From positions 1,798,001 to 1,862,000 of the forward strand of contig NZ_SHLD01000001.1 in NCBI RefSeq assembly GCF_004217615.1: a DNA stretch of 64,000 bases. The letters are read 5' to 3'. This document shows, piece after piece, positions 8,863 through 19,092 of this stretch. The position numbers were made by a program, and so were the translations under genes. The notes under the pieces are model-generated. The model saw only the letters and a list, made by a program, of their open reading frames with translations, ran no database searches and had not been told where the DNA came from. Source of the stretch: Micromonospora kangleipakensis. GTDB taxonomy: Bacteria; Actinomycetota; Actinomycetes; Mycobacteriales; Micromonosporaceae. The stretch's first letter is position 1; every line of letters begins with the position of its first letter.

Positions 8863-9900
8863 GTGACCCTGCGACTCGTCGAGTTCGTCGTGGCCGGCAA
8901 CGAGGCCAGTGACCTGCTGCCGGTCCGCTCGCCGGCGTTGCTCCGCGCGCACCACGCCCGGCGCGGCTTCTGGACCGTTCTGGACGAGGGCCCGGTGGAA
9001 CGCTGCCTGGCCCTGCTGCTCGAACGCGAGGACGGCGAGTGGGTGGCGCACCACGTCGCCGCCGACGCCGGCGGCGAGAACGGCCGGACCGAGGACGGTG
9101 AGGCGCTCGCCCACCACGACGGCTGGGTGTACGTCTTCGGCTCGCACTTCGGCTCGAAGGCCGGCCCGCTGCGGCCCCGCCGGGCGTTCGTGGCCCGGTT
9201 CCGGGAGGACGACGCCGCGACCGGGACGCTGCCCGTGCACGTGGTGCGCAACCGGTTCCGGCTGCACCGGGCGGTCAACGACGCGCTCGCCGCCGCGCCG
9301 CTGACCCCGCTGCCGCCGGGCGACCGGGTCCGGCACCGGTTCATCGTGGAGACCCTGGCCCGGGGCACCGCCCGGGCGAAGAGCTGGGTGAGCCGGCTCG
9401 CCGAGGACGACCTGCCGCTCAACGTCGAGGCGGCCGCCTTCACGCCGGCCGGCACGGTGCTGCTGGGGCTCCGGTTCCCGGTGACCGCCGAGGGCGAGCC
9501 GATCCTGGTGGAGCTGGCCGGGGTGGCCGGGATGTTCGCCGCTGACCCGGCCTGGCCGCGGGCCGTCGGGGCGTACGCGCTGACCGGGGTGACCCCGCCG
9601 GGCGCGCTGGCCGGCTTCCGGGCGATCGCGCCCACCGCCGACGGCGGGTACGCGGCGGTGATCGGGTCGCTCGACGCGCTGGGCAAGGGCTCGCTGCTGC
9701 TCGACGACCATCCGGAGGGCGGCGCGGTGACCTCGCGGCACGTGAGCTTCCGGCTCGACGTCACGCCGGACGCGCGGGTGGCCGGGAAGGTGGTCGCCGA
9801 GCTGGCGCCGTTCCACCACGTGGAGGGGCTGGCCGAGCTGGCGGGACGCTGCTGGTACGTCACCGACGAGGACCATCGGGTCGCGCTCTGGACAGACTGA
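8863..9900 (+). CDS. conserved protein of unknown function, beta-propeller-like
   Basis: A 345-residue soluble protein starting at GTG 8863 (VTLRLVEFVVAGNEASD). It shows repeated beta-rich stretches such as GWVYVFGSHFGSK, LNVEAAAFTPAGTVLLGLRFP, GYAAVIGSLDALGKGS and HHVEGLAELAGRCWYVTDED, the pattern of a DUF3616/propeller-type protein. There is no signal peptide. It runs divergently from the NUDIX gene with 39 bp between the start codons. No catalytic residues are evident and the function is unknown. Confidence 0.75.
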   Translation: MTLRLVEFVVAGNEASDLLPVRSPALLRAHHARRGFWTVLDEGPVERCLALLLEREDGEWVAHHVAADAGGENGRTEDGEALAHHDGWVYVFGSHFGSKAGPLRPRRAFVARFREDDAATGTLPVHVVRNRFRLHRAVNDALAAAPLTPLPPGDRVRHRFIVETLARGTARAKSWVSRLAEDDLPLNVEAAAFTPAGTVLLGLRFPVTAEGEPILVELAGVAGMFAADPAWPRAVGAYALTGVTPPGALAGFRAIAPTADGGYAAVIGSLDALGKGSLLLDDHPEGGAVTSRHVSFRLDVTPDARVAGKVVAELAPFHHVEGLAELAGRCWYVTDEDHRVALWTD

Positions 9901-10172
9901 CACCCGGGTCGAGCCGGTGGGCGACCGGGTGACACCTCTGCGGAGCATGGGCCGCAGACCCTCGTGGTGCCGCCCGGTCGCCGTTTTCCCCGGCCCCCGG
10001 TCGCCCCGGCGCCGGTGACATTCCGGCCCCCACGGGCAAGGGGAAGCATGCCCAATCGGGCCCGGTCACGTCGAGGTTTTTCAGCTCACGCTTAAAGATG
10101 GAGATAAGTACCGGCGGGTACAGTGCAGATGGTCGGCGGGCACTCCCTCTGCCCCGCCCCCGGGAGCGCTCC

Positions 10173-11177
10173 ATGCTGAAGATCTTTTTCACGAGCGAGG
10201 ACATTCTGCGGACCAGGGTGGCCCCCGCCGCGGACCCGGTCTGGGAACTAGTCCTCAGCCTGCACCTGTTGCAGGGCCGCAGCCGGGACCCGCTGATGGC
10301 GAACTGGCGACGCAGCGTGGCCCGGACCCTGCGTACCGACAGCGCCGCCGACCGTCTCCGCCTGCTCTTCGCGCTGAACCCGCCCCGCGGCTACTTCCCC
10401 GACTTCCTCACCCCGTACGAGAGCCTGGCGGGCTTCGAGGCGGGGTTGGACGCGGTCCGGGGCACCCCGGTCGACCTGCTGCGCCGGGACCTCACCCTGC
10501 TGTCCGGGGAGACCCCGCTGCCCTCCTCGGCGTCCGCGCTGGCCCGGGGCGAGCCCGAGGTGCTGCGCCACCTCACCGACTCGATGGCGCGGTACCAGGA
10601 GCTGGCCATCGCGCCGTACTGGTCCCGGATCCGGGCGGCGGTGGAGGCCGACCGGGCGCGGCGGGCCCGGGCCCTGCTCGACGGCGGCGTGGAGGGGCTG
10701 CTGGCCAGCCTGCGCCCGAGCATGCGCTGGGAGGCGGGAATGCTCGAGGTGCTCGACTACCCGGACACCCGGGAGCTGTACCTGGACGGTCGCGGGCTGC
10801 TGCTGGTCCCGTCCTTCTTCTGCGCCCGGACCCCGGTAGCGCTGCTCGACCCGACCCTGCCGCCGGTGCTGGTCTACCCGGTCGACCGGCTCGGCGGGCT
10901 CGCCCCGGAGCCCGGCCGGGGCGCCGGTCCGGCACCGGGCGACGGGAACAGCCAGGCCCTGGCGGCCCTGCTCGGGCGGACCCGCGCCGCCGTGCTGGCG
11001 GCGACCGACGACGGCTGCACCACCGGCGAGGTGGCCCGCCGGCTGAACATCTCGCCCGCCGCGGCCAGCCAGCACACCGCCGTGCTGCGCAACGCCGGGC
11101 TGCTGGTCAGCCACCGGGACCGCAACACCGTGCTGCACACGCTGACCCCGCTCGGCCGGGCCATGCTCGACGCCTGA
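10173..11177 (+). CDS. ArsR-family winged-helix regulator with DUF5937-like N domain
   Basis: A 334-residue transcription regulator. The N-terminal 240 residues form a helical domain (MLKIFFTSEDILRTRVAP, ALNPPRGYFPDFLTP) as in actinobacterial DUF5937 proteins; the C-terminal 85 residues are a winged helix with GCTTGEVARRLNISPAAASQ, the recognition helix, and HTAVLRNAGLLVSHRD. ATG at 10173 has GGGAG 7 bases upstream. Upstream (9901-10172, 272 bp) is non-coding and contains a short palindrome GTACCGGCGGGTAC that could be its operator. The ligand is unknown. The next gene converges on it, so no operon partner is visible. Confidence 0.82.
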   Translation: MLKIFFTSEDILRTRVAPAADPVWELVLSLHLLQGRSRDPLMANWRRSVARTLRTDSAADRLRLLFALNPPRGYFPDFLTPYESLAGFEAGLDAVRGTPVDLLRRDLTLLSGETPLPSSASALARGEPEVLRHLTDSMARYQELAIAPYWSRIRAAVEADRARRARALLDGGVEGLLASLRPSMRWEAGMLEVLDYPDTRELYLDGRGLLLVPSFFCARTPVALLDPTLPPVLVYPVDRLGGLAPEPGRGAGPAPGDGNSQALAALLGRTRAAVLAATDDGCTTGEVARRLNISPAAASQHTAVLRNAGLLVSHRDRNTVLHTLTPLGRAMLDA

Positions 11178-11235
11178 CGTCGCCGGGGCGGCCCGGGGAG
11201 CCAAGCCCCCGGTCGCCGGCGTGGCGGGTCGGTGG

Positions 11236-12324
11236 TCAGACGGCGAGGGCGCCGCTGGCGGTGCTGCCGTCGGGCGGCGGCAGGAGCGCGGAGGAGATCC
11301 CCTCCGCGGCCAGCGCGGTCCGCAGCCGTTGCAGGTCGGCGCCGAAGCGCACCAGGTCCGGCTGGTCGACCGGGGCCGGCGGGGCCCCGAGAACCAGGCC
11401 GGTGGCCTGCGCCGGCCAGCCCGGCACGGTGGCCACCAGACCGGCGCGTACCTCCTCGTCGGTGACGTGGGTGAAGACCGTGCCGGGCGCCACCACGTCG
11501 GCGACCGCGGCGACGGCCCGGTCGACCGCGGCCGGGTCGGCCGGCGTCGGCCCGGGCCCGTCGGCCAGGGTGGCCGCGGCGCGCAGCCCGGCGGCCTGCG
11601 CCTCGGCGGTGCCCAGCGAGAAGAGGTCCATCTCGGCGTCCCGGACCAGTGCCCGCGCGCCGTCGCCGTCATCGGGCCGGGCCGCGCCGAGGTAGCCCCG
11701 GACCACCGCGACCGGCACCTGGTCGCACTTACCCTTGATCAACTCGCCGGCGCCGGCCAGCTCGTCGACCACGGCCATCTGGGTCAGTTGCAGCTCGTTG
11801 CCGTACGGGTCGATCTCGCCCCGGTGGTCGCGGATGGCCGACATCCCGGCCACGCCGAGCGCCACGTCGGTGAGCCCGTTGCGCCACGGCCGGCCCATCG
11901 TGTCGCTGATGATCACCGCGACGTCGAGGTCGTAGCGGTCCCGCAGCGCCGCGCGCAGCGCCCGGGCCGAGGCGTCCGGGTCCTCCGGGAGCAGCACCAG
12001 CCGGGTCTTGTCGACGTTCGAGGCGTCGATCCCGGCGGAGGCCATCACGAAGCCGTGGTGGGTCTGCACGATCCGGGTCGCCCCGCGGGTGGCGACCACC
12101 CGGGTCGTCTCGGCGGCGAGCACCTCGTCCCGGGCGGCGAGCCGCTCGGGGCCGTCCGCCGGCACGTCGACCAGCCGGCCCTCCGCCTTCGACACGATCT
12201 TGCTGGTCACCACCAGCACGTCGCCGTCGCGCAGCCACGGCGCCGCGGTGGCGATCATCGCCGCCAGGTCGTCGCCCTCGGTCACGTCGCCGATGCCCGG
12301 CACCGGCAGGATCTCCAGCCTCAC
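11236..12324 (-). CDS. cofE: coenzyme F420-0:L-glutamate ligase
   Basis: A 362-residue enzyme that adds gamma-linked glutamates to F420-0. The CofE core is residues 1 to about 245: [74 protein letters not shown] and [13 protein letters not shown]. The remaining part contains [18 protein letters not shown], the linker found in FbiB, but then a short alanine-rich segment in place of the nitroreductase-like domain of full-length FbiB (about 450 residues). Its GTG start overlaps the cofD stop as GTGA, implying coupled translation. F420 serves as a hydride carrier in many actinobacterial reductases. Confidence 0.92.
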   Translation of the reverse strand: MRLEILPVPGIGDVTEGDDLAAMIATAAPWLRDGDVLVVTSKIVSKAEGRLVDVPADGPERLAARDEVLAAETTRVVATRGATRIVQTHHGFVMASAGIDASNVDKTRLVLLPEDPDASARALRAALRDRYDLDVAVIISDTMGRPWRNGLTDVALGVAGMSAIRDHRGEIDPYGNELQLTQMAVVDELAGAGELIKGKCDQVPVAVVRGYLGAARPDDGDGARALVRDAEMDLFSLGTAEAQAAGLRAAATLADGPGPTPADPAAVDRAVAAVADVVAPGTVFTHVTDEEVRAGLVATVPGWPAQATGLVLGAPPAPVDQPDLVRFGADLQRLRTALAAEGISSALLPPPDGSTASGALAV

Positions 12325-13322
12325 ACCAGCTCCAATGCGGCGCGGACCATCGCCACCGTCGCCGTCTCGTCGGTCATCCGGAGCGGCGCCGTCCGGACGG
12401 TCACCCCCGGCACCAGCGTGCCCTCGTCCTCCGGCGCGACCAGCCAGCCGTCGAGCAGCCCGCCCGCCGGCCGCCCGCCGTAGAGGCCGCCCACCCCGGC
12501 CGCGCTGCACTCCACGCCGAGCACGTCCAGGCAGCGGTCGGCCATGCCGCGCACCGGCGCCCCGCCGATGATCGGCGACACGCCCACCACCGGCGCCGGC
12601 CCGTCGGTGACCGCTTCGCGCAGCCCCGGTACGGCCAGGATCGGCGCGATGCTCACCACCGGGTTGCTCGGCGCGATCAGCACCACGTCGGCGGAGCCGA
12701 TCGCCGCCAGCACCCCCGGCGCCGGCTTCGCGGTCTCCGCGCCGACGAAGACGAACCGGTGCGTCGGGATCTCCGCCCGGTACCGCACCCACCACTCCTG
12801 GAAGTGGATCGCCCGCTGGCCCTGGTCGCCATCCACAGCGCCGGCGCTGTTCGCGACCGCGGGGCTCGCAGGCTCGCTCCTCCCGCTCACCACCACGTGG
12901 GTCTCCAGCCGGTCGTCGGTGGCCGGCAGCATGGTCAGGCCCGGCTCCCACCGGGTGGCCAGCGCCTGGGTCACCGCGGAGAGCGGGTACCCGGCGTTGA
13001 GCATCGTCGTCCGCACCAGGTGCGTCGCGATGTCCTTGTCGCCGAGGCCGAACCAGCTCGGCTCCGCGCCGTACGCCGCCAGCTCCGCCTTGACCGTCCA
13101 GGTCTCGCCCACCCGGCCCCAGCCCCGCTCCGGGTCGGCGCCACCGCCCAGCGTGTACATCACGCTGTCCAGGTCGGGGCAGACCTTCAGGCCGTGCAGC
13201 AACAGATCGTCGCCGACGTTGACCACGGCGGTCACCTCGGCCCCCACCTCTCGGGCGTACGTCCGGACGCCGAGCAGGAACCGGGCGCCGCCGATCCCGC
13301 CGGTCAGAACCACGATGCGCAT
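12321..13322 (-). CDS. cofD: 2-phospho-L-lactate transferase (F420 side-chain transferase)
   Basis: A 333-residue protein (FbiA/CofD) that joins the phospholactyl or phosphoenolpyruvyl side chain to the deazaflavin Fo. It begins [19 protein letters not shown], with [35 protein letters not shown] and [14 protein letters not shown] as conserved motifs. ATG at 13322 has AAGGA 8 bases upstream; ATG 13331 is too close to that box. It is first in the cofD-cofE operon. Residues 145-158 are encoded by a dispersed repeat lying in frame between THVV and the conserved [13 protein letters not shown], so this loop is longer than needed for the fold. Confidence 0.93.
   Translation of the reverse strand: MRIVVLTGGIGGARFLLGVRTYAREVGAEVTAVVNVGDDLLLHGLKVCPDLDSVMYTLGGGADPERGWGRVGETWTVKAELAAYGAEPSWFGLGDKDIATHLVRTTMLNAGYPLSAVTQALATRWEPGLTMLPATDDRLETHVVVSGRSEPASPAVANSAGAVDGDQGQRAIHFQEWWVRYRAEIPTHRFVFVGAETAKPAPGVLAAIGSADVVLIAPSNPVVSIAPILAVPGLREAVTDGPAPVVGVSPIIGGAPVRGMADRCLDVLGVECSAAGVGGLYGGRPAGGLLDGWLVAPEDEGTLVPGVTVRTAPLRMTDETATVAMVRAALELV
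12849..12890. repeat. dispersed repeat inside cofD, related to 43527-43573
   Basis: The 42-bp stretch from GTTCGCGACCGCGGGGCTCG to CTCCTCCCGCTCAC matches the element at 43527-43573 except for two substitutions near the middle and end and a 5-base shorter centre. Its length is a multiple of three, so it is read through as residues 145-158 of CofD. The second copy is intergenic, which argues that this is a mobile or amplified sequence, not a conserved protein motif. Confidence 0.65.
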
Positions 13323-13421
13323 GCCGTCCATCCTTACGCACGCGCCGCCGTCGATCGGCCGGTGGCCGGGGAGACTAGGCTCAGGTCGGCAACTGTCCGT
13401 TTTCGTCCCCAGGGGGAGTTC

Positions 13422-14393
13422 GTGACCAGCCCCGCCGAGCCCGCGTCCACCGACGCGTCGCAGGCTAGCCAGCTGACCAAGCCACTGCGCGAACTGGCCG
13501 CGCTCGTCCTGCTCGGCGCGAACGCCGTGCTCCTCTTCGTCGGCCTCTTCCGGCTGCTGGTGCCGACGGACGACTACAGCACCTTCAGCGGCCGGGCCGG
13601 GTTTACCTTCTTCATCTTCGTCGGCGTCGAGTCGACCGTGCTGCCGGTGCTGGCCGTGCTGCTCGCCACCCACGTCCGGCCGGTGCTGCCCAAGGCCAAG
13701 CTGATCACCCAGGTCGCCCTCGGCGAGTACGCGTTCGGCGCGTTCTTCGGCGCGCTGACCTTCCTGATCTGGCTCGTCGGCCGGCTCGCCGAGGCGGAGG
13801 TGCTCGACGCCCTGCTCGGGCTGCTGACCCGGGCCGCCTGGCTGGCGATCTTCGCCGTCGCCGGGTACGTCGTCTTCAAGGTCTGGCGCACCCTGTACTA
13901 CACGCCCAAGCCCAAGCCGCAGCCCGGCGTCCACGGCCAGGGGCAGCCCGGCTGGCCGCAGCAGGGCGGCGACCCCGGCCAGGCCGGCGGTTACCCGGCC
14001 CCCGGCCAGGGCGGCTACCCGTCGCCCGGCGGCTACCCGGCGCCGAACCAGCCCGGCGGCTACCCGGGGCCGAACCAGCCCGGCGGCTACCCGGGGCCGA
14101 ACCAGCCCGGCGGCTACCCGGGGCCGAACCAGCCCGGCGGCTACCCGGCGCCGAACCAGCCCGGCGGCTACCCGCAGCCCGGCCAGTACGGTCAGCCGAA
14201 CCCGTCGGCGCCGCCGTTCAACACCGCCCCGCCGTACGGCAACGCCCCGCACTCGGCGCCGCCGTTCGGCCAGCCGCCGTCGGCCGACCCGACTCAGGCC
14301 ATCCCGCGGCAGCCCGCGGAGTTCGGCCAGCCGACCCGGTACGACGACCACACCCAGCGCTACCACCGGGACGACCCGAACCAGCCGCGCTGA
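13422..14393 (+). CDS. four-helix membrane protein with GGYPxPNQP repeat tail
   Basis: A 323-residue protein. Residues 25-165 hold four membrane segments ([67 protein letters not shown]). The C-terminal 155 residues are disordered, proline/glycine/glutamine/tyrosine-rich, with five near-identical nine-residue repeats GGYP(A/G)PNQP. Such tails are common in actinobacterial envelope or divisome-associated proteins but define no function. GTG at 13422 has GGGGGAG upstream. It is divergent from cofD and ends in a good hairpin, so it is probably a single-gene unit. Confidence 0.82.
   Translation: MTSPAEPASTDASQASQLTKPLRELAALVLLGANAVLLFVGLFRLLVPTDDYSTFSGRAGFTFFIFVGVESTVLPVLAVLLATHVRPVLPKAKLITQVALGEYAFGAFFGALTFLIWLVGRLAEAEVLDALLGLLTRAAWLAIFAVAGYVVFKVWRTLYYTPKPKPQPGVHGQGQPGWPQQGGDPGQAGGYPAPGQGGYPSPGGYPAPNQPGGYPGPNQPGGYPGPNQPGGYPGPNQPGGYPAPNQPGGYPQPGQYGQPNPSAPPFNTAPPYGNAPHSAPPFGQPPSADPTQAIPRQPAEFGQPTRYDDHTQRYHRDDPNQPR
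14028..14189 (+). repeat. 27-bp tandem repeat encoding GGYPxPNQP
   Basis: Five adjoining copies of a 27-bp unit start at 14028, 14055, 14082, 14109 and 14136, with a sixth degenerate unit (GGYPQPGQY) to 14189. Copies differ almost only at the codon for residue 5 (GCG or GGG), so recent slippage or unequal recombination is likely and copy number should vary between strains. Confidence 0.9.
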
Positions 14394-14466
14394 CCCACGC
14401 CCGGAGGAGCCGCGCGGCCGGCCCCCGCGCTACGACCGCCCGACAGGACCGCACACCGCACCGGAG

Positions 14467-14500
14467 GAGTGGCCTCCGCACGCCGGGAGGCCACTCTTTC
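14467..14500 (+). terminator. hairpin terminator after the repeat-tail membrane protein
   Basis: GAGTGGCCTCC (14467-14477) pairs perfectly with GGAGGCCACTC (14486-14496) across an 8-base loop and is followed by TTTC, a classic intrinsic-terminator shape, 74 bp after the stop codon. Confidence 0.75.
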
Positions 14501-14603
14501 CGTTGACGCGCGGCTCGTCAGGCGAGCCGCCGGCTGGCGGCGTCCGGGGTGGGGTCCGGGCGTGCGGTCGGGGCCGCCGAGGGTCAGCGCATAGGCTGAG
14601 CGG

Positions 14604-17135
14604 ATGGTTGATCGCACCGACTCCGCCCCGACCGCGGCGAGCGTGCAGCGGGCGCTGCGGCGGGCCGCGACCGGGCGGGCGCTGGACCTCGACGAGGCGA
14701 CCGCGCTGCTGACCGCCCGGGGCGCCGCGCTGGACGAGCTGCTCCGGATCGCCGGCGACATCCGCGACGCCGGGCTGCGCGAGGCCGGCCGTCCCGGTGT
14801 GGTCACCTTCTCCAAGAAGGTCTTCGTCCCGCTGACCCGGCTCTGCCGGGACCGCTGCCACTACTGCACCTTCGCCACGGTGCCGCATCGGCTGCCGGCC
14901 GCGTTCCTCGACCGGGACGAGGTGCTGGCGATCGCCCGCGAGGGCGCGGCGCAGGGCTGCAAGGAGGCGCTCTTCACGCTCGGCGACCGCCCCGAGGAGC
15001 GCTGGCCGGCGGCGCGGCAGTGGCTGGACGAGCGCGGCTACGACTCCACCCTGGACTACCTGCGCGCCTGCGCGGTGGCGGTGCTGGAGGAGACCGGACT
15101 GCTGCCGCACCTGAACCCGGGCGTCCTGTCCTGGTCGGAGTTGCAACGGCTCAAGCCGGTCGCGCCGAGCATGGGGATGATGCTGGAGACCACGGCGACC
15201 CGGCTCTGGTCGGAGCCGGGCGGCCCGCATTTCGGCTCGCCGGACAAGGAGCCGGCGGTCCGGCTCCGGGTGCTCGACGACGCCGGCCGGGTGGGGGTGC
15301 CGTTCACCACCGGCATCCTCATCGGCATCGGGGAGACCCCCGCCGAGCGGGTCGACGCGCTCTTCGCGATCCGCCGCGCGCAGCGGGAGTACGGCCACCT
15401 CCAGGAGGTGATCGTGCAGAACTTCCGCGCCAAGCCGGACACCGCGATGCGCGGCATGCCCGACGCCGAGCTGCACGACCTGGCCGCCACGGTTGCGGTG
15501 GCCCGGGTGCTGCTCGGGCCGCGGGCCCGGATCCAGGCCCCGCCGAACCTGATCGAGGGCGAGTACGACCTCCTCCTGCGCGCCGGCATCGACGACTGGG
15601 GCGGGGTGTCCCCGGTGACCCCGGACCACGTCAACCCGGAGCGCCCCTGGCCGCAACTCGACGAGCTGGCCCGGCACACCGCTGCGGCGGGCTTCACGCT
15701 GCGGGAACGGCTCACCGTCTACCCCGAGTACGTCCGGGCCGGCGACCCCTGGCTGGATCCGCGCCTGCTGCCGCACGTGACCGCGCTGGCGGATCCGGCG
15801 ACCGGCCTCGCGGTCGAGTCGGCCCGCCCGGTGGGCCGCCCGTGGCAGGAGCCGGAGGAGGTGTTCGGCGGCCGGACCGACCTGCACGTGACCATCGACA
15901 CCGCCGGGCGTACCGACGACCGGCGCGGCGACTTCGACAGCGTCTACGGTGACTGGTCGGAGGTGGCCGGCAAGGCCGACGCCAGCCTGGCCGGCGCCCG
16001 CGCCGGGGCGACCGGCGGCGCGGGCGACCACGATCTGCGTACCGGGCTGCGGTTGGCCGCCGACGACCCGGCGGCGCTGCTGGAGCCGCGGCACGCGGAC
16101 GCGGCGCTGGCGCTCTTCGCCGCCGACGGCCCGGCGCTGGACGAGCTCTGCCGGCGCGCCGACGAGGTGCGGCGGGACGTGGTCGGCGACGAGGTCACCT
16201 ACGTGGTCAACCGCAACATCAACTTCAGCAACGTCTGCTACGTCGGCTGCCGGTTCTGCGCCTTCGCCCAGCGGGAGAGCGACGCGGACGCGTTCCGGCT
16301 GTCGCTGGAGCAGGTCGCCGACCGGGCCGAGGAGGCGTGGGCCGTCGGCGCCAGCGAGGTCTGCCTCCAGGGCGGGATCGATCCGAAGCTCCCGGTCACC
16401 GGCTACGCCGACCTGGTCCGGGCGATCAAGGCGCGCGTGCCGGGGATGCACGTGCACGCCTTCTCCCCGATGGAGATCGTCACGGCCGCCGCGAAGGCCG
16501 GCGTACCGGTGAAGGAGTGGCTGGTCCAGCTCCGGGAGGCCGGCCTGGACACCATCCCGGGCACCGCCGCGGAGATCCTCGACGACGAGGTGCGCTGGGT
16601 GCTCACCAAGGGCAAACTGCCGGCCGCCGCCTGGGTCGAGGTGGTGAGCACGGCCCACGAGCTGGGCATCCGGTCCAGCTCCACGATGATGTACGGCCAC
16701 GTCGACCACCCGGGCCAGTGGCTCGCCCACTTCCGGGTGCTGGCCGGGGTGCAGGATCGCACCGGCGGCTTCACCGAGTTCGTGGCGCTGCCGTTCGTGC
16801 ACACCAACGCGCCGATCTACCTGGCCGGCATCGCCCGGCCCGGCCCGACCTGGCGGGAGAACCGGGTGGTGCACGCGATGGCCCGGCTGCTGCTGCACGG
16901 TCGGATCGACAACATCCAGTGCTCCTGGGTGAAGCTGGGCGACGAGGGCACCGTGGCGATGCTCCGGGGCGGCTGCAACGACCTGGGCGGCACGCTGATG
17001 GAGGAGACCATCTCCCGGATGGCGGGCTCGGGCAACGGCTCGGCGCGTACCGAGGAGCAGCTGCGGGCGATCGCGGCGGCGGCGGGGCGGCCGGCCCGCA
17101 AGCGGACGACCGCGTACGGTCACGCCCGCGCGTAG
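14604..17135 (+). CDS. fbiC: FO synthase, fused CofG-CofH
   Basis: An 843-residue bifunctional radical SAM enzyme that builds the deazaflavin FO from tyrosine and the pyrimidine 5-amino-6-ribitylamino-uracil. Both halves carry the CxxxCxxC iron-sulphur motif: CRDRCHYC at residues 81-88 (CofG half) and CYVGCRFC at 545-552 (CofH half). Length matches the actinobacterial fusion; archaea use two separate proteins. Start ATG 14604 (MVDRTDSAP). With cofD and cofE in the same 6-kb stretch it supplies the core F420 pathway; the phosphoenolpyruvate guanylyltransferase (fbiD/cofC) is not in the window. Confidence 0.96.
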   Translation: MVDRTDSAPTAASVQRALRRAATGRALDLDEATALLTARGAALDELLRIAGDIRDAGLREAGRPGVVTFSKKVFVPLTRLCRDRCHYCTFATVPHRLPAAFLDRDEVLAIAREGAAQGCKEALFTLGDRPEERWPAARQWLDERGYDSTLDYLRACAVAVLEETGLLPHLNPGVLSWSELQRLKPVAPSMGMMLETTATRLWSEPGGPHFGSPDKEPAVRLRVLDDAGRVGVPFTTGILIGIGETPAERVDALFAIRRAQREYGHLQEVIVQNFRAKPDTAMRGMPDAELHDLAATVAVARVLLGPRARIQAPPNLIEGEYDLLLRAGIDDWGGVSPVTPDHVNPERPWPQLDELARHTAAAGFTLRERLTVYPEYVRAGDPWLDPRLLPHVTALADPATGLAVESARPVGRPWQEPEEVFGGRTDLHVTIDTAGRTDDRRGDFDSVYGDWSEVAGKADASLAGARAGATGGAGDHDLRTGLRLAADDPAALLEPRHADAALALFAADGPALDELCRRADEVRRDVVGDEVTYVVNRNINFSNVCYVGCRFCAFAQRESDADAFRLSLEQVADRAEEAWAVGASEVCLQGGIDPKLPVTGYADLVRAIKARVPGMHVHAFSPMEIVTAAAKAGVPVKEWLVQLREAGLDTIPGTAAEILDDEVRWVLTKGKLPAAAWVEVVSTAHELGIRSSSTMMYGHVDHPGQWLAHFRVLAGVQDRTGGFTEFVALPFVHTNAPIYLAGIARPGPTWRENRVVHAMARLLLHGRIDNIQCSWVKLGDEGTVAMLRGGCNDLGGTLMEETISRMAGSGNGSARTEEQLRAIAAAAGRPARKRTTAYGHARA

Positions 17136-17305
17136 CGTCGAACCTTTCCCCGCCGCCGGCCGTACCACCGGATGCCGGCGGCGGTTGCGGCGAGGACCGC
17201 CGCCGGCAGCCCCCACCGGGGGTGCCCGGCGGCGTCCGCCTCGGCGGAGCGCCCGGGGCTCCCGATCACCGCGGGCGCTGACGCGCCGGCCCGGAAAGGT
17301 TGCCC

Positions 17306-17581
17306 ATGACCACTGATCAGCGGAAGCGGCCCTGGCCGCGACTGACCCGCCGGCAGACGTTGACCGCCGCGGCGAGCGCCACCCTCGGCGCCGCCGCCCT
17401 CACCGTGCCGGGCCTGTCGGCCGCACAGAACACCCCGTCCGCGGGCCGCCGGGACGACCCGATCGTGGTCCACCTCCGCGACGCGGCCTCCGGGACCATG
17501 GACGTCTTCGTCGGCACGACCCGGATCGAGGTACGCGACCGCGCCCTGGCGGACCGGTTGCGGCGCGCCGCCCGACGCTGA
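17306..17581 (+). CDS. small Tat-exported protein
   Basis: A 91-residue protein with a twin-arginine signal (LTRRQTLTAAASATLGAAAL, then a cleavage-like LSAAQ) and a mature part of about 55 residues: DDPIVVHLRDAASGTMDVF and FVGTTRIEVRDRALADRLRR. No cofactor-binding residue is visible in the mature part, so the Tat route may serve as export of a folded partner complex. ATG 17306 has GGAAAGG 8 bases upstream. It lies about 100 bp before the DUF4331 gene in the same direction and is likely part of the same unit. Confidence 0.8.
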   Translation: MTTDQRKRPWPRLTRRQTLTAAASATLGAAALTVPGLSAAQNTPSAGRRDDPIVVHLRDAASGTMDVFVGTTRIEVRDRALADRLRRAARR

Positions 17582-17683
17582 CCCGCCCGCGCCGTCCGGC
17601 GGCGCGGCCACTCCCGGCGCAGGCTCTCGGCGCCGGTGATCCCGTTCGACCATCGCTTCCCAGACGCAAAGGTGTGGTCCGCC

Positions 17684-19081
17684 ATGTCCTCCCACCGCGA
17701 AGCCCCGGAGATAGCCAAGGATCCGGTCGCCGACAGCTCCGACCTGTACGCGTTCGTCAGTCCCGATCATCCGGACACGGTCACGTTGATCGCCAACTAC
17801 GTGCCGTTGCAGCTCCCCTCGGGCGGTCCGAACTTCTTCGAGTTCGGTGACGACGTGCGGTACGAGATTCATATCGACAACGATGGCGACGGCTATCCCG
17901 ATGTGACGTACCGGTTCGAATTCAGCACCGAGATCACGAATCCGAACAGCTTTCTCTACAACACCGGGCCGATCGAGTCGCTGGAGAGCAAGAACTGGAA
18001 CCGGCGGCAGTTCTACCGGCTGACCCGGGTGGCCGACGGCAAGGAGCGCGTGCTCGCGCACAAGCTGCCCTGCCCGCCGTGCAACGTCGGCCCGCTCTCC
18101 ACCCCGAAGTACCACGACCTGGTCCGGCAGGCCACGTACCGCCTCTCCACCGGGGAGAAGGTCTTCGCCGGGCAGCGGGCGGACGGCTTCTTCGTCGACC
18201 TCGGCGCGATCTTCGACCTCGGTACGCTGCGGCCGTTCCAGCAGCTGCACGTGGCCGGGAAGAAGATCTTCAAGGCCGAGGGGGAGCCGGTCAACGCGCT
18301 GGACCGGATGAACGTGCACAGCATCGCGGTGCAGGTGCCGCTGAGCCGGGTCCGCCGTAAGGCCGCCCGGTACGGCGCCGCCGACCGGGCCTCGACGATC
18401 GGGGTGTGGACGTCCGCATCGCGCCAGCAGGTGCGGGTGCTCGGCGACCGGGTCGCCGCGGACACCGCCGCCGGTCCGTTCACCCAGGTCTCCCGGCTCG
18501 GCAATCCACTGTTCAACGAGGTCGTCGTGCCGATGTCCGAGAAGGACCTGTGGAACACGTTGCCGCCCGCGGAGGACAAGCGGTTCGCCCGGTTCGTCGA
18601 GCAGCCGGAGCTGGCCGGGCTGCTGCCCGTGCTCTACCCGGGCGTCTTCCCCAACCTGGACGCGCTGAACAAGTCGAAGAAGCCGCGAGCGGACCTGGTG
18701 GCGATTCTGCTGACCGGCATTCCCGCCGGCCTGATCGACGGCTTCACCAACTCGACCGGCGACGTCCAGGCCGACATGCTGCGACTGAACACGGCGATCA
18801 AGCCGAGCCGCAAGCCGGACCGGTTCGGCGTGCTCGGCGGCGACCTGGCCGGCTTCCCGAACGGCCGCCGGGTCGGCGACGACGTGGTGAGCATCGCGCT
18901 GCGGGCCGTCGCCGGGGTCACCGTGCCGCTGGTGGACAAGGCGTTCAAGCCGGACGCCGCCGCGGCGGCGGTCACCCCTGGGTTGAGCGCCGCCGACGTG
19001 AGCGCCCCGTTCCTGGGCGACTTCCCGTTCCTCGGCACCCCGTACGACGGGTTCAACAACCCGCCGGCGGCGAAGTCCTGA
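17684..19081 (+). CDS. DUF4331 family protein
   Basis: A protein of about 465 residues of the DUF4331 family. It opens with the family hallmark MSSHREAPEIAKDPVADSSD and YAFVSPDHPDTVTLIANYVP, with a calcium-binding-like IDNDGDGYPDVTYRFEF further on. I use ATG 17684 because the homologous start is MSSHREAP; the frame continues upstream to 17636. There is no signal peptide of its own. Family members often sit beside secreted or Tat proteins in actinobacteria and cyanobacteria; no biochemical role is established. The downstream 112-residue gene is 11 bp away and probably cotranscribed. Confidence 0.88.
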   Translation: MSSHREAPEIAKDPVADSSDLYAFVSPDHPDTVTLIANYVPLQLPSGGPNFFEFGDDVRYEIHIDNDGDGYPDVTYRFEFSTEITNPNSFLYNTGPIESLESKNWNRRQFYRLTRVADGKERVLAHKLPCPPCNVGPLSTPKYHDLVRQATYRLSTGEKVFAGQRADGFFVDLGAIFDLGTLRPFQQLHVAGKKIFKAEGEPVNALDRMNVHSIAVQVPLSRVRRKAARYGAADRASTIGVWTSASRQQVRVLGDRVAADTAAGPFTQVSRLGNPLFNEVVVPMSEKDLWNTLPPAEDKRFARFVEQPELAGLLPVLYPGVFPNLDALNKSKKPRADLVAILLTGIPAGLIDGFTNSTGDVQADMLRLNTAIKPSRKPDRFGVLGGDLAGFPNGRRVGDDVVSIALRAVAGVTVPLVDKAFKPDAAAAAVTPGLSAADVSAPFLGDFPFLGTPYDGFNNPPAAKS

Positions 19082-19092
19082 AGGAGCGGGCC

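Noticed and set aside
17120..17269. A possible 49-residue minus-strand protein with one hydrophobic stretch and a basic tail after fbiC
   Set aside because: It overlaps the fbiC end, has no ribosome site and only one weak GTG start.
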